Shown in pieces: positions 1 to 5,406 of a stretch of 31,925 nt of DNA. A program made the translations under genes and the position numbers. The first letter of the stretch is position 1. Each line of letters begins with the position of its first letter. The notes beneath the pieces are model-generated. The model saw nothing but the letters and a program-made list of their open reading frames with translations. It was not told the origin of the DNA and searched no databases. This DNA comes from a virus: the IMG/VR virus record IMGVR_UViG_3300048587_000235, positions 1 to 31,925 of that record. One strand, written 5' to 3'.

Positions 1-128
1 ATAACGTTAAGGTGCTTTGCGTTTGTGGCGGATTAGTAGCACTAACTGTCAGCATAGCACCAAAGCCAAATAGAACTACTGCGGTTTATTTCAGCACGTC
101 AGCCGCCATAACGCAAAACACGTGTTAT
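1..128 (+). repeat. attC-like palindrome 1
   Basis: The outer box ATAAC (1-5) pairs with GTTAT (124-128). The inner arm 12-31 (ending TGGCGG) is complementary to 103-121 (starting CCGCC) with two substitutions and a one-base bulge. About 70 nt of loop lies between. The left half belongs to a cassette whose gene lies off the left edge. The layout (AAC box, unpaired spacer, paired arms, loop, GTT box) resembles an integron attC site. The open frame at 12-230 is a by-product of this element. Confidence 0.65.
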
Positions 129-1260
129 AAGCTGGCTGCGGTTAATTACCTAAAAACTCAAATCGAAGCACTAAACAAAATAATTAAAAAAAAAGAGGGA
201 TGGAAAAAGATTTATTTGGTAACGACATAATAAAAGATGAATTGTTAAGAGATAAATTCATTGAGCCACCATTTACAAGACTTGATGCTGTTAGTGGTAG
301 TTGGCAAAAAAGAAAAAATATATGGAAGCAAAAAGGCATAAAAAGCGAAGTTGGTAGGCAAAGAGAATTAACAGGGCTGAATGGGTTTAATAATAATGCT
401 AATTATGAAACAAGGCAAAGCTATACAGGAACAAGTATATTTGACCCTGTATTGTGCGAACTAATGTATAAATGGTTTTGCCCTGATGGTGGCACAATAT
501 TAGACCCCTTTGCTGGTGGTTCTGTTCGTGGAATTGTAGCGAATTATTTAGGCTATAAATATACTGGAATTGAATTAAGGCAAGAACAGGTTGATAGTAA
601 CAGAGAACAGGCAATAAATATATTACCAATAGATAAACAACCGCAATGGTATTGTGGGGATAGTGATAATTTATTGGATGATAAATGGCAAACAAAATTT
701 GATTTATTATTTACTTGTCCGCCATATATGGATTTAGAAGTTTATTCTGATTTGCAAAGCGATTTAAGTAATATGAGTGATACCGAGTTTATTGTTAAAT
801 TTAATTCTATAATAAACAAAACTTTTAATCTATTAAAAGATGATGGTTTTGCGGTAATTGTTGTTGGGGATGTTCGTGATAAAAAAACAGGTTTTTATAA
901 AGATTTAATAACTATAACAAAACTTGCTTTTTACAAAGCTGGTTATAAATTATACAATGAGGCAATACTTTTAGAAAACGGATTAAATACGGCAGCAATG
1001 AGAGCAGAATCGTATATGAAAAATAAAAAATTAGTTAAAGTTCACCAAAATATACTTGTGTTTAAAAAGTGCGGTGGGCTTTTTTTTAATTCTTTTGAAA
1101 CGGAATTGTCAAACGAAGCAGGAATGTAGCAGCTTGCTTATAACGGCATCCGCTATGAGTAGTGGCGGATTTGGAACTACTCACTTTAAATTAATCACTA
1201 ATGAAAATAGAAAACACAGAACATCAAGAAAGTACTAACCCGCCATTACTTATAGCGAGT
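124..1260 (+). mobile_element. Cassette 1 (DNA methyltransferase), bounded by private inverted repeats
   Basis: The left end 124-139 (GTTATAAGCTGGCTGC) is the reverse complement of the right end 1129-1144 (GCAGCTTGCTTATAAC) at 14 of 16 positions. The right copy overlaps the stop codon of the methyltransferase. The unit would run from the GTT of palindrome 1 to just before the GTT of palindrome 2. If it circularised at these cores, the two repeats would extend the palindrome stem. Mobility is inference; no recombinase is in the window. Confidence 0.6.
200..1129 (+). CDS. DNA methyltransferase (N6-adenine or N4-cytosine type)
   Basis: This 309-residue protein would transfer a methyl group from S-adenosylmethionine to an exocyclic amine of adenine or cytosine in DNA. 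It has a SAM-binding motif DPFAGGS near residues 102-108 and a catalytic TCPPY motif near 172-176, in the order SAM site then catalytic site. The N-terminal part (PPFTRLDAV, then a Trp/Arg-rich stretch) resembles methyltransferases often carried by phages. It is the only gene of the first cassette and reads rightwards, opposite to the phage genes. The start at ATG 200 follows a purine-rich stretch. No restriction enzyme lies beside it, so it may protect DNA or be an orphan. The recognition sequence cannot be read from the sequence. Confidence 0.88.
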   Translation: MEKDLFGNDIIKDELLRDKFIEPPFTRLDAVSGSWQKRKNIWKQKGIKSEVGRQRELTGLNGFNNNANYETRQSYTGTSIFDPVLCELMYKWFCPDGGTILDPFAGGSVRGIVANYLGYKYTGIELRQEQVDSNREQAINILPIDKQPQWYCGDSDNLLDDKWQTKFDLLFTCPPYMDLEVYSDLQSDLSNMSDTEFIVKFNSIINKTFNLLKDDGFAVIVVGDVRDKKTGFYKDLITITKLAFYKAGYKLYNEAILLENGLNTAAMRAESYMKNKKLVKVHQNILVFKKCGGLFFNSFETELSNEAGM

Positions 1261-1266
1261 GTTGGC
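1139..1266 (+). repeat. attC-like palindrome 2
   Basis: The arm 1150-1168 (CCGCTATGAGTAGTGGCGG) pairs with 1240-1257 (CCGCCATTACTTATAGCG), with only G/A-type differences. The outer boxes are TATAAC (1139-1144) and GTTGGC (1261-1266). The loop holds ATG 1201, the only ATG available to the next gene. Confidence 0.68.
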
Positions 1267-1410
1267 GGTAGTATTCCTTCCCAAGCAGAATTAGTAGCAG
1301 AAACAGCAGATGCTTATTGCCCTAATTGTGAAGCATACATTGTTAATGAGCGAATAACTTATGATGAGTGTTGTGATAATTGCGGAACTGAAATTGAATG
1401 GCACGAATGA
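1201..1410 (+). CDS. Small zinc-ribbon-like protein starting inside palindrome 2
   Basis: This 69-residue protein has two Cys pairs, CPNC near residues 41-44 and CDNC near 58-61, as in a small zinc ribbon; the function is unknown. The only ATG in frame is at 1201, in the loop of the attC-like palindrome, so residues 11-25 are encoded by the right arm and the GTT box. Either translation really starts in the recombination site, giving a tail that would change whenever the cassette moves, or it starts at a non-ATG codon after 1261. The stop is followed within 15 bases by the next AAC box. Confidence 0.6.
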   Translation: MKIENTEHQESTNPPLLIASVGGSIPSQAELVAETADAYCPNCEAYIVNERITYDECCDNCGTEIEWHE

Positions 1411-1463
1411 TATTACCGCCAACGTCTGGTGCTATAAAATCGTTTTAATGTTTTATAGCACGT
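1261..1463 (+). mobile_element. Cassette 2 (zinc-ribbon gene), bounded by private inverted repeats
   Basis: The left end 1261-1274 (GTTGGCGGTAGTAT) is the reverse complement of 1410-1423 (ATATTACCGCCAAC) at 13 of 14 positions. The repeat differs from those of the neighbouring cassettes, while the AAC/GTT cores are shared. Confidence 0.6.
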
Positions 1464-1469
1464 GTTAGC
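1418..1469 (+). repeat. attC-like palindrome 3, short form
   Basis: The boxes are GCCAAC (1418-1423) and GTTAGC (1464-1469). The arm TGCTATAAAA (1430-1439) pairs perfectly with TTTTATAGCA (1451-1460) around the 11-nt loop TCGTTTTAATG (1440-1450). The same loop recurs exactly in palindrome 7. Confidence 0.68.
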
Positions 1470-1901
1470 TGACTGTATAAAATTTTCACTTTATGAGAAC
1501 ATTTAAATTTGAAAAAGAACAAGACAATAGATGGTATATAGTGCTTCCTGAATGGGAAGGCGATAAAGAAGAACTTGAAATGGTGTGTGGCGCTGATGTG
1601 ATGCTTGATATAGTGGCACAAGGCGAATGGCATACTTACCTAACTATAAGCGACAAAGAATTTGATAACCCAAGATTTACGCTGACATTTAATAGAGAGG
1701 AAGCCAATGGTGGTTGGTATGACCTAAAAAGTGATATATACGAATTTGAAGTATGGTTGTGCCACGTTACAAAATTTGTATTTGATGGTCGCCTTCCAAA
1801 AATTTTATATTGCAGCTAACGGAATGGGTATATGTGCTGTACGCCCTTCCGAAAGTTTAATCAAAGTACGGCACTCACTTGGCGTATAGCATATATACCG
1901 T
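1464..1901 (+). mobile_element. Cassette 3, bounded by private inverted repeats
   Basis: The left end 1464-1486 and the right end 1799-1820 are inverted copies. They share GTTAGCTG and TATAAAATTTT (19 bases), separated by an unmatched 3-4 nt. The right copy contains the stop codon region of the 108-residue gene. Confidence 0.6.
1493..1819 (+). CDS. Hypothetical cassette protein, 108 residues
   Basis: I do not recognise this protein. It is acidic and rich in Trp and other aromatic residues (for example RWYIVLPEWEG near residues 13-23 and GGWYDLKSDIYEFEVWLC near 73-90), with no signal peptide or membrane segment. That composition fits a small soluble beta-rich protein. It fills its cassette almost completely, starting about 24 bases after the left inverted repeat begins; its stop TAA lies within the GCTAAC box of the next palindrome. 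No promoter is visible, as is usual for cassette genes that rely on transcription from outside. Confidence 0.7.
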   Translation: MRTFKFEKEQDNRWYIVLPEWEGDKEELEMVCGADVMLDIVAQGEWHTYLTISDKEFDNPRFTLTFNREEANGGWYDLKSDIYEFEVWLCHVTKFVFDGRLPKILYCS

Positions 1902-1907
1902 GTTAGC
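1815..1907 (+). repeat. attC-like palindrome 4
   Basis: The boxes GCTAAC (1815-1820) and GTTAGC (1902-1907) are exact complements. The 18-nt arms 1828-1845 (GTATATGTGCTGTACGCC) and 1881-1898 pair throughout, with two G/T wobbles. The left spacer is longer than the right one, as in the other sites. The loop is 35 nt. Confidence 0.75.
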
Positions 1908-2310
1908 GGTTCGGCTTTGCGCCCAAATATTAAACTATGGGAATTATTGAATATAAATCAAAAGCTGGAAAGATAGAATCTGTATTAGCTGAACCTGACT
2001 TTCCTTTATGCACTTGTGGAGGAACTTTCAAGGTAGCAGATATTTTTACAAAGCGAGGTGAGCATTGGGGAACGTCTGCGGACTGTAAGGATTGTAAAGA
2101 ACATTTTTTTCAAGGTAGCTATGAAGAATTAAAAAGAAATATACCATCTGGACAAAAAGCGAGATTGTCTTCCTTAGCTGACCGCTAACGGAACGATTAT
2201 TTGCGTTCGGTGGGGCATTACACCACCTGAACTTCATTTGAAAAACAAAACTTAAATAATATGCAGAACAATAATTTGAATAACGAAAACCCCGCTGGTG
2301 CAAATAATGT
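1902..2310 (+). mobile_element. Cassette 4, bounded by private inverted repeats
   Basis: The left end 1902-1916 and the right end 2176-2189 are inverted copies. GTTAGCGGT matches exactly, followed by GCT after a short mismatch. The stop codon of the gene lies inside the right copy. Confidence 0.55.
1937..2188 (+). CDS. Small Cys-rich cassette protein, 83 residues
   Basis: The protein has a CTC motif near residues 25-27 followed by a Gly-Gly, and a CKDC motif near 50-53, which together could bind one zinc ion. There is no signal peptide or membrane segment, and I do not recognise the family. The C-terminal residues (LADR, then stop) are encoded by the right inverted repeat of the cassette, and the TAA stop sits inside GCTAAC. 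The + orientation matches all other cassette genes. Confidence 0.65.
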   Translation: MGIIEYKSKAGKIESVLAEPDFPLCTCGGTFKVADIFTKRGEHWGTSADCKDCKEHFFQGSYEELKRNIPSGQKARLSSLADR

Positions 2311-2316
2311 GTTAGC
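2184..2316 (+). repeat. attC-like palindrome 5
   Basis: The boxes are GCTAAC (2184-2189) and GTTAGC (2311-2316). The arms 2197-2216 and 2290-2308 share ATTATTTGC and GGGG, with a diverged centre. The loop contains ATG 2261, which opens a 21-codon frame (2261-2326) running through the right arm and the GTT box and ending at TAA in the left inverted repeat of the next cassette. This parallels the start in palindrome 2. Confidence 0.65.
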
Positions 2317-2655
2317 ACAAGGCTAATTGTCAATTTGAAATACTCTTTGAAAAGGACGGATTATGCACCGATGAAAGAACGATTTGGGTTCGTGTTTGGT
2401 CGCCTAAATTTCGCCATTTTGACTGGGAGGGGTTTGATTTGAACGATAAGGACACTATGGATAATGAAACGTTTTACTTACCGACAATTGCCCGACTTGA
2501 TATGGTCAATGGTTCGGATTGGTATTAGCCATTGGTGCTAACGGCTGACGCTATACGAAGGCAGGGGTTAAGATGCACTCCCTTTCAGCCTTATGCAAAT
2601 GATAAATAGATGCACGAACGCTCACTTTAGCAGTACGCCCCTGCACAGGCTATCG
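2311..2655 (+). mobile_element. Cassette 5, bounded by private inverted repeats
   Basis: The left end 2311-2326 and the right end 2525-2542 are inverted copies: GTTAGCAC and GGCTAA are shared, with two extra bases in the right copy. The unit holds an open frame without an ATG and palindrome 6. The stretch 2190-2775, which has no conventional gene, consists of palindromes 5 to 7, this startless frame and a cassette remnant. Confidence 0.5.
2316..2528 (+). pseudogene. Startless open frame in cassette 5
   Basis: A frame of 70 codons from 2316 to TAG 2526-2528 encodes a protein-like sequence (FEILFEKDGLC early, IWVRVWSPKF in the middle, NGSDWY at the end) rich in Trp, Phe and acidic residues like the other cassette proteins. 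There is no ATG near the beginning, and the upstream frame closes with a TAG inside the GTT box. It may be a degraded gene, a gene starting at a rare codon, or one entered by a +1 shift from the 21-codon loop frame that ends at 2326. I do not recognise the family. Confidence 0.4.
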
Positions 2656-2662
2656 AATTAGC
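2537..2662 (+). repeat. Degenerate attC-like palindrome 6
   Basis: The boxes GCTAAC (2537-2542) and ATTAGC (2657-2662) pair except at the outermost core base: GTT has become ATT. The inner arms GCAGGGG (2560-2566) and CCCCTGC (2638-2644) are exact, but the rest of the stem has diverged. The changed core could make the site inactive. Confidence 0.45.
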
Positions 2663-2680
2663 ACTTCGGTAGCACTTGCA

Positions 2681-2732
2681 CACAACGGTTTGGCTAAACT
2701 GTCGTTTTAATGCAGTTTTAGCCGTTGTTGTA
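2681..2732 (+). repeat. attC-like palindrome 7, short form
   Basis: The boxes are CACAAC (2681-2686) and GTTGTA (2727-2732). GGCTAAACTG (2692-2701) pairs with 2713-2723 leaving one extra A, around the loop TCGTTTTAATG (2702-2712), which is identical to the loop of palindrome 3. Only about 20 bases separate it from palindrome 6, so cassette 6 is empty or a deletion remnant. Confidence 0.65.
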
Positions 2733-2775
2733 GGTACGTAAGCCTACGGATTTTAAAACAAAAAACTTAAATACA

Positions 2776-2958
2776 ATGGAAGAAAATAAATTAGATGCAA
2801 ATGATTACGCCAAACTTGCCAAAGAGCAATTGAGAGAAGCGTACAAATCACTTTTAAAAGCTGCCGAAATTGATGGCAAATATGAATACAAAGACTCTAT
2901 AAAATGTAGAATGCTGGACAGAGCTTCAAAAGTAATTGAGATAACAGAAGGGCTTTAG
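2776..2958 (+). CDS. Hypothetical helical cassette protein, 60 residues
   Basis: This small charged protein is predicted mostly alpha-helical (YAKLAKEQLREAYKSLLKAA near residues 11-30, then a second helix near 42-58). There is no signal peptide, Cys motif or membrane segment, and I do not recognise it. The start at ATG 2776 follows an A-rich leader. The TAG stop is the first part of the right inverted repeat of the cassette. It is the last + strand gene before the phage lysis genes, which are transcribed towards it. Confidence 0.6.
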   Translation: MEENKLDANDYAKLAKEQLREAYKSLLKAAEIDGKYEYKDSIKCRMLDRASKVIEITEGL

Positions 2959-2971
2959 TAGGCTTATTACC

Positions 2972-3001
2972 TACAACGTATTGGGGCTATGAGTAGTGCG
3001 G
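2972..3001 (+). repeat. attC-like palindrome 8, left half only
   Basis: TACAAC (2972-2977), a short spacer and an arm GGCTATGAGTAGTGCGG closely resemble the left half of palindrome 2. I find no complementary right arm or GTT box before the phage gene ending at 3068, so the element is cut by the junction with phage sequence. Confidence 0.5.
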
Positions 3002-3067
3002 ATGAAATGCCCAAAGATTGAATTAATAACCTGCCCTTTTTATTCTCTAAATGTCGTGTAAAACGAA

Positions 3068-3643
3068 TTAACCAATCCACCCCAAAGGATTAAGCGTTTT
3101 TCTCAAATAGGAAATTGCAAGGTAAAGCACTAAAGCAATGACTATCCACCACCACGGGAATTTGCCTTGTTTCTCTTTGGAAACGGACTTATTCTTTCTG
3201 GTGGCCCTTTCTTTCAAATCGGTTTCGGAATTTTTGGTGGTTTTGGACTTGTCAATATTGGATATTTTTTGCCCAAACGTATCTATTTTTGAAACGCTTT
3301 CCTTTCGGCTCGAAATAACGGCATTTGCGCCCTTAATTTTCGTTACCCTACCCTGTGGGTCTATTAAGGTAATTTCTTTGTCTGGGTCGGCCTGTGTAAG
3401 CGAAACGTCCGTATTTTCAGTTATGGAATGGGTTTCGGTTTTTGCTACCATATTGTTGAGTTCAACAAAATGGTTTTCCGCCAATTCATTCACCCGCTCC
3501 ACCTTGGCAATCTCAGTTGAGACTTCTGAAACCTGTACGGCTTTCTTCTTGCCCCCGCAGCTGGTGGCCCACAGCACAAGCCAGACCATCAGCAGCAGGA
3601 AGGCTACGCGCAACAATCTACGGGCTATCAGTTCTTTGGTCAT
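3068..3643 (-). CDS. Putative single-chain spanin (u-spanin) lipoprotein
   Basis: This 191-residue protein has an N-terminal hydrophobic segment (residues 11-25) ending in a lipobox-like ATSC with Cys at position 29. A long polar, Lys/Ser/Thr-rich stretch follows, then one C-terminal membrane segment (FPWWWIVIALVLYLAISYL, about residues 162-180). A lipoprotein anchor at one end and an inner-membrane segment at the other is the layout of single-chain spanins, which fuse outer and inner membranes at the end of lysis. The position after endolysin and holin supports this. It overlaps the preceding gene by 4 nt and is the last gene of the leftward operon. The function is inferred from architecture, not from similarity. 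Confidence 0.55.
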   Translation of the reverse strand: MTKELIARRLLRVAFLLLMVWLVLWATSCGGKKKAVQVSEVSTEIAKVERVNELAENHFVELNNMVAKTETHSITENTDVSLTQADPDKEITLIDPQGRVTKIKGANAVISSRKESVSKIDTFGQKISNIDKSKTTKNSETDLKERATRKNKSVSKEKQGKFPWWWIVIALVLYLAISYLRKTLNPLGWIG

Positions 3644-3873
3644 TGCTCGAAGTAGTTTAATATTTCATTTATTGCCTTGGTTATGGTAGTCGGGTGGATC
3701 TGTGCGTCAACCTTTCCCTGCCTCCATTCTTGGTATTTCCGTAGCGTTTCGATGGCTTTTTTCGGGGCTACTTTCATCGTTTCCTTTACCGTGGTATCGG
3801 GGTTGGACTTTGCGTACTTTGCCGATACGATTTCGCCGGTTATGGCATTTCGATAGATTGTTTTTGTTTTCAT
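3640..3873 (-). CDS. Small phage protein with RNAxxGxIV...NPDTTVxET motif
   Basis: This 77-residue protein of unknown function starts with a motif (RNAITGEIV near residues 8-16, then NPDTTVKET near 25-33) that I associate with small phage proteins. A second gene at 25651-25848 has the same N-terminal motif and a different C-terminal part. It overlaps the M15 peptidase stop (ATGA) and the next gene start by 4 nt each, so it is translated as part of the lysis block. The C-terminal half (WRQGKVDAQIHPTTITKAI) looks helical and soluble. Confidence 0.75.
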   Translation of the reverse strand: MKTKTIYRNAITGEIVSAKYAKSNPDTTVKETMKVAPKKAIETLRKYQEWRQGKVDAQIHPTTITKAINEILNYFEQ

Positions 3874-4328
3874 ATTCTGGTATAAGTTGTTTTTCCATTT
3901 CTGCGTGAAGCCCTTAGTTGTGTTCGCCTATTTCTATTCGGTGAAACATAGCTCACGTGGACCCAATCGGGGTTATTGTCGTTTCCAAATTCCCAGATTA
4001 TCTGGTCAAAATCCAAATTATTGACGATGTAGTCAAAAATCTGCTTATTGGTAACGCCACCAAGCGTGTCGTCAATATCTATTGCCTCGCCCCTTACGTG
4101 CTGTGATGTGGCCGCCCCTCCCACTCTTTTGTTCAGGGTTTTGCTTCTGAAAAAGGAATTGATTTTAATCGGTACTCCGAAGTGGTTGCGTAGGGGTTCA
4201 AAAACTTTTTCCGCTACTACCATCATTGCCTTTAGTTCGCAATCGCCGGGCGTGTTGTCAATTCCGTACCTTTTTGCCGTTGCGCTGAATGTAGCCTCGG
4301 CATAACTAATGTGGTCGCTTATTTTCAT
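3870..4328 (-). CDS. Endolysin, peptidase M15-like (D-Ala-D-Ala carboxypeptidase fold)
   Basis: The 152-residue protein carries the zinc-peptidase signature SQHVRGEAIDI, with metal ligands His near 77 and Asp near 84, and a third ligand in DWVHV (His near 124). This is the M15 family (Peptidase_M15_3 type), whose phage members cut peptidoglycan peptide cross-links. It has no signal peptide, so release depends on the holin encoded upstream. A basic C-terminal tail (NRNRRTQLRASRRN) may contact the cell wall. It overlaps both neighbours in the lysis block. Confidence 0.88.
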   Translation of the reverse strand: MKISDHISYAEATFSATAKRYGIDNTPGDCELKAMMVVAEKVFEPLRNHFGVPIKINSFFRSKTLNKRVGGAATSQHVRGEAIDIDDTLGGVTNKQIFDYIVNNLDFDQIIWEFGNDNNPDWVHVSYVSPNRNRRTQLRASRRNGKTTYTRI

Positions 4329-4572
4329 TGTTTTCTATATTTTCAATTATTACTTCACGGTGCATAGTGTTGATGCGCCTTTCCAGTTTCAGCTGTATTC
4401 TAAGGCTGTCGAGTACTCGCTCCGTTCGGATGCGGTACTGGGTGTTCTTATGTATCTCGCTACTGTTCACGACGATAAAATAAGTGCCTACTATGGTGCA
4501 GGGGATCATCACCACCAGAAATATGGTGGAAAGTATGTTACTGAGGTTCGCTAAAATCTTCGGTGCCTTCAT
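4306..4572 (-). CDS. Small membrane protein of the lysis block
   Basis: This 88-residue protein has one strong membrane segment (about residues 15-35, ILSTIFLVVMIPCTIVGTYF) followed by a charged helical region (RVLDSLRIQLKLERRINTM). It lies between holin and endolysin and overlaps both (35 nt with the holin end, 23 nt with the endolysin start). The topology, a single segment plus a coiled-coil tail, would fit an Rz-like inner membrane component or a holin regulator. No family was recognised. Confidence 0.7.
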   Translation of the reverse strand: MKAPKILANLSNILSTIFLVVMIPCTIVGTYFIVVNSSEIHKNTQYRIRTERVLDSLRIQLKLERRINTMHREVIIENIENNENKRPH

Positions 4573-5104
4573 CTTTTTCTTCTTTGAATTGGTTAATGTC
4601 CAAATTTGAGTTGAATTTTTCGACTTTCTTTATCCATCCCAAGGGCGGGAACTTCCCATTGGTAAGAATAGAAGCGTTCACAAAGGCACTTCCTGCTGGG
4701 TATAGGAATACCATAATTCTTGTTATTGTGAGGAGATAGTCCATCGCTGCCTCGATGAACGGTGTCTTTTCGGGGTACAAAAATTGGAACCCTTCAAAGA
4801 GAATCCCTACCGACAGCACCAGCGATAGTTTAACGGCAAGGCCGATAATGTTTTTTTTTGGCGTAAAATCCCGCTTAACGAAGGCGTGTACCGCACTTCC
4901 GAGTATGTGGTCTATGGCGATGGCCACAAGGACAAAACCAATGTAGGCGATGTTGGCGTCTATCCAATGGGCTATTGGGTTGACCGACGCCAATGCAGAT
5001 AGGGGCAGGGATAGCATTAGCAATGATTTTAGTTTGACCACCGCGCTTCCGTTGTGGATGGCCAATAGGTTTTTTAATATGTAGGCGGCTATTGCTCTTA
5101 GCAT
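4538..5104 (-). CDS. Phage holin
   Basis: The 188-residue protein has several hydrophobic segments (about residues 25-42, 50-68, 88-106 and 120-142) and a motif region DHILGSAVHAFVKRDF...KKNIIGLAVKL typical of the toxin-secretion/phage lysis holin family. The last about 40 residues are polar and cytoplasmic. Holins form inner membrane holes that let the endolysin reach the wall. It lies directly upstream of the other lysis genes, separated from the small membrane gene before it by 7 nt. Confidence 0.75.
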   Translation of the reverse strand: MLRAIAAYILKNLLAIHNGSAVVKLKSLLMLSLPLSALASVNPIAHWIDANIAYIGFVLVAIAIDHILGSAVHAFVKRDFTPKKNIIGLAVKLSLVLSVGILFEGFQFLYPEKTPFIEAAMDYLLTITRIMVFLYPAGSAFVNASILTNGKFPPLGWIKKVEKFNSNLDINQFKEEKDEGTEDFSEPQ

Positions 5105-5111
5105 TTTTCGC

Positions 5112-5345
5112 TTATTTCCTTAACCCACGGTTCAGCTCCCGCAGGGCTTCATTGTCTTCTTTCAGGGCTATTTTTTGGGCCTTTTCATCTTTGGCGTTAA
5201 TCCAATTCCACACCCATCCTATTGTGCCAGAAGCTCCCACAAAAGCGAGAATAATTTCGCTCAACGTCATTGTCTTGTTGAAAATGAGCATAGCGGATAT
5301 GAAAATAGCGGCTATTATTGCGGAAAATATCAATTTTGTTTTCAT
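5112..5345 (-). CDS. Small membrane protein, possible second holin or antiholin
   Basis: Starting at ATG 5345 the product has 77 residues: two hydrophobic segments (about residues 3-20 and 28-45) and a charged helical tail (KDEKAQKIALKEDNEALREL). A TTG two codons upstream would give 79 residues. Its place at the head of the lysis block and the two-segment topology suggest a holin-like or antiholin role. No family was recognised. Confidence 0.65.
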   Translation of the reverse strand: MKTKLIFSAIIAAIFISAMLIFNKTMTLSEIILAFVGASGTIGWVWNWINAKDEKAQKIALKEDNEALRELNRGLRK

Positions 5346-5406
5346 ATTCAAAAAATTAAGGTTAGTATGGTTTCCAACAATGTTTTTCGCTGTTCAATAA
5401 TCTTTT

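Larger units (their letters stand above)
2727..3003 (+). mobile_element. Cassette 7 (60-residue gene), right end truncated
   Basis: The left end 2727-2747 and the right end 2958-2977 are inverted copies with 19 matched positions: GTTGTAGGTA and TAAGCCTAC, differing by CG against one base between them. Its own palindrome (2972 onward) has only the left arm before phage sequence begins. Confidence 0.55.

Noticed and set aside
12-230. Open frame of 72 codons at the left edge
   Set aside because: It runs across both arms and the loop of palindrome 1 and into the methyltransferase start; composition and position make it a by-product.
1-3003. CRISPR array as explanation of the repeats
   Set aside because: The repeats are imperfect palindromes of variable length with genes between them, not short identical direct repeats with equal spacers.
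3138-3689. 183-codon + strand open frame opposite the spanin gene
   Set aside because: It mirrors the minus-strand gene, which has clear lipoprotein and membrane features and operon overlaps.
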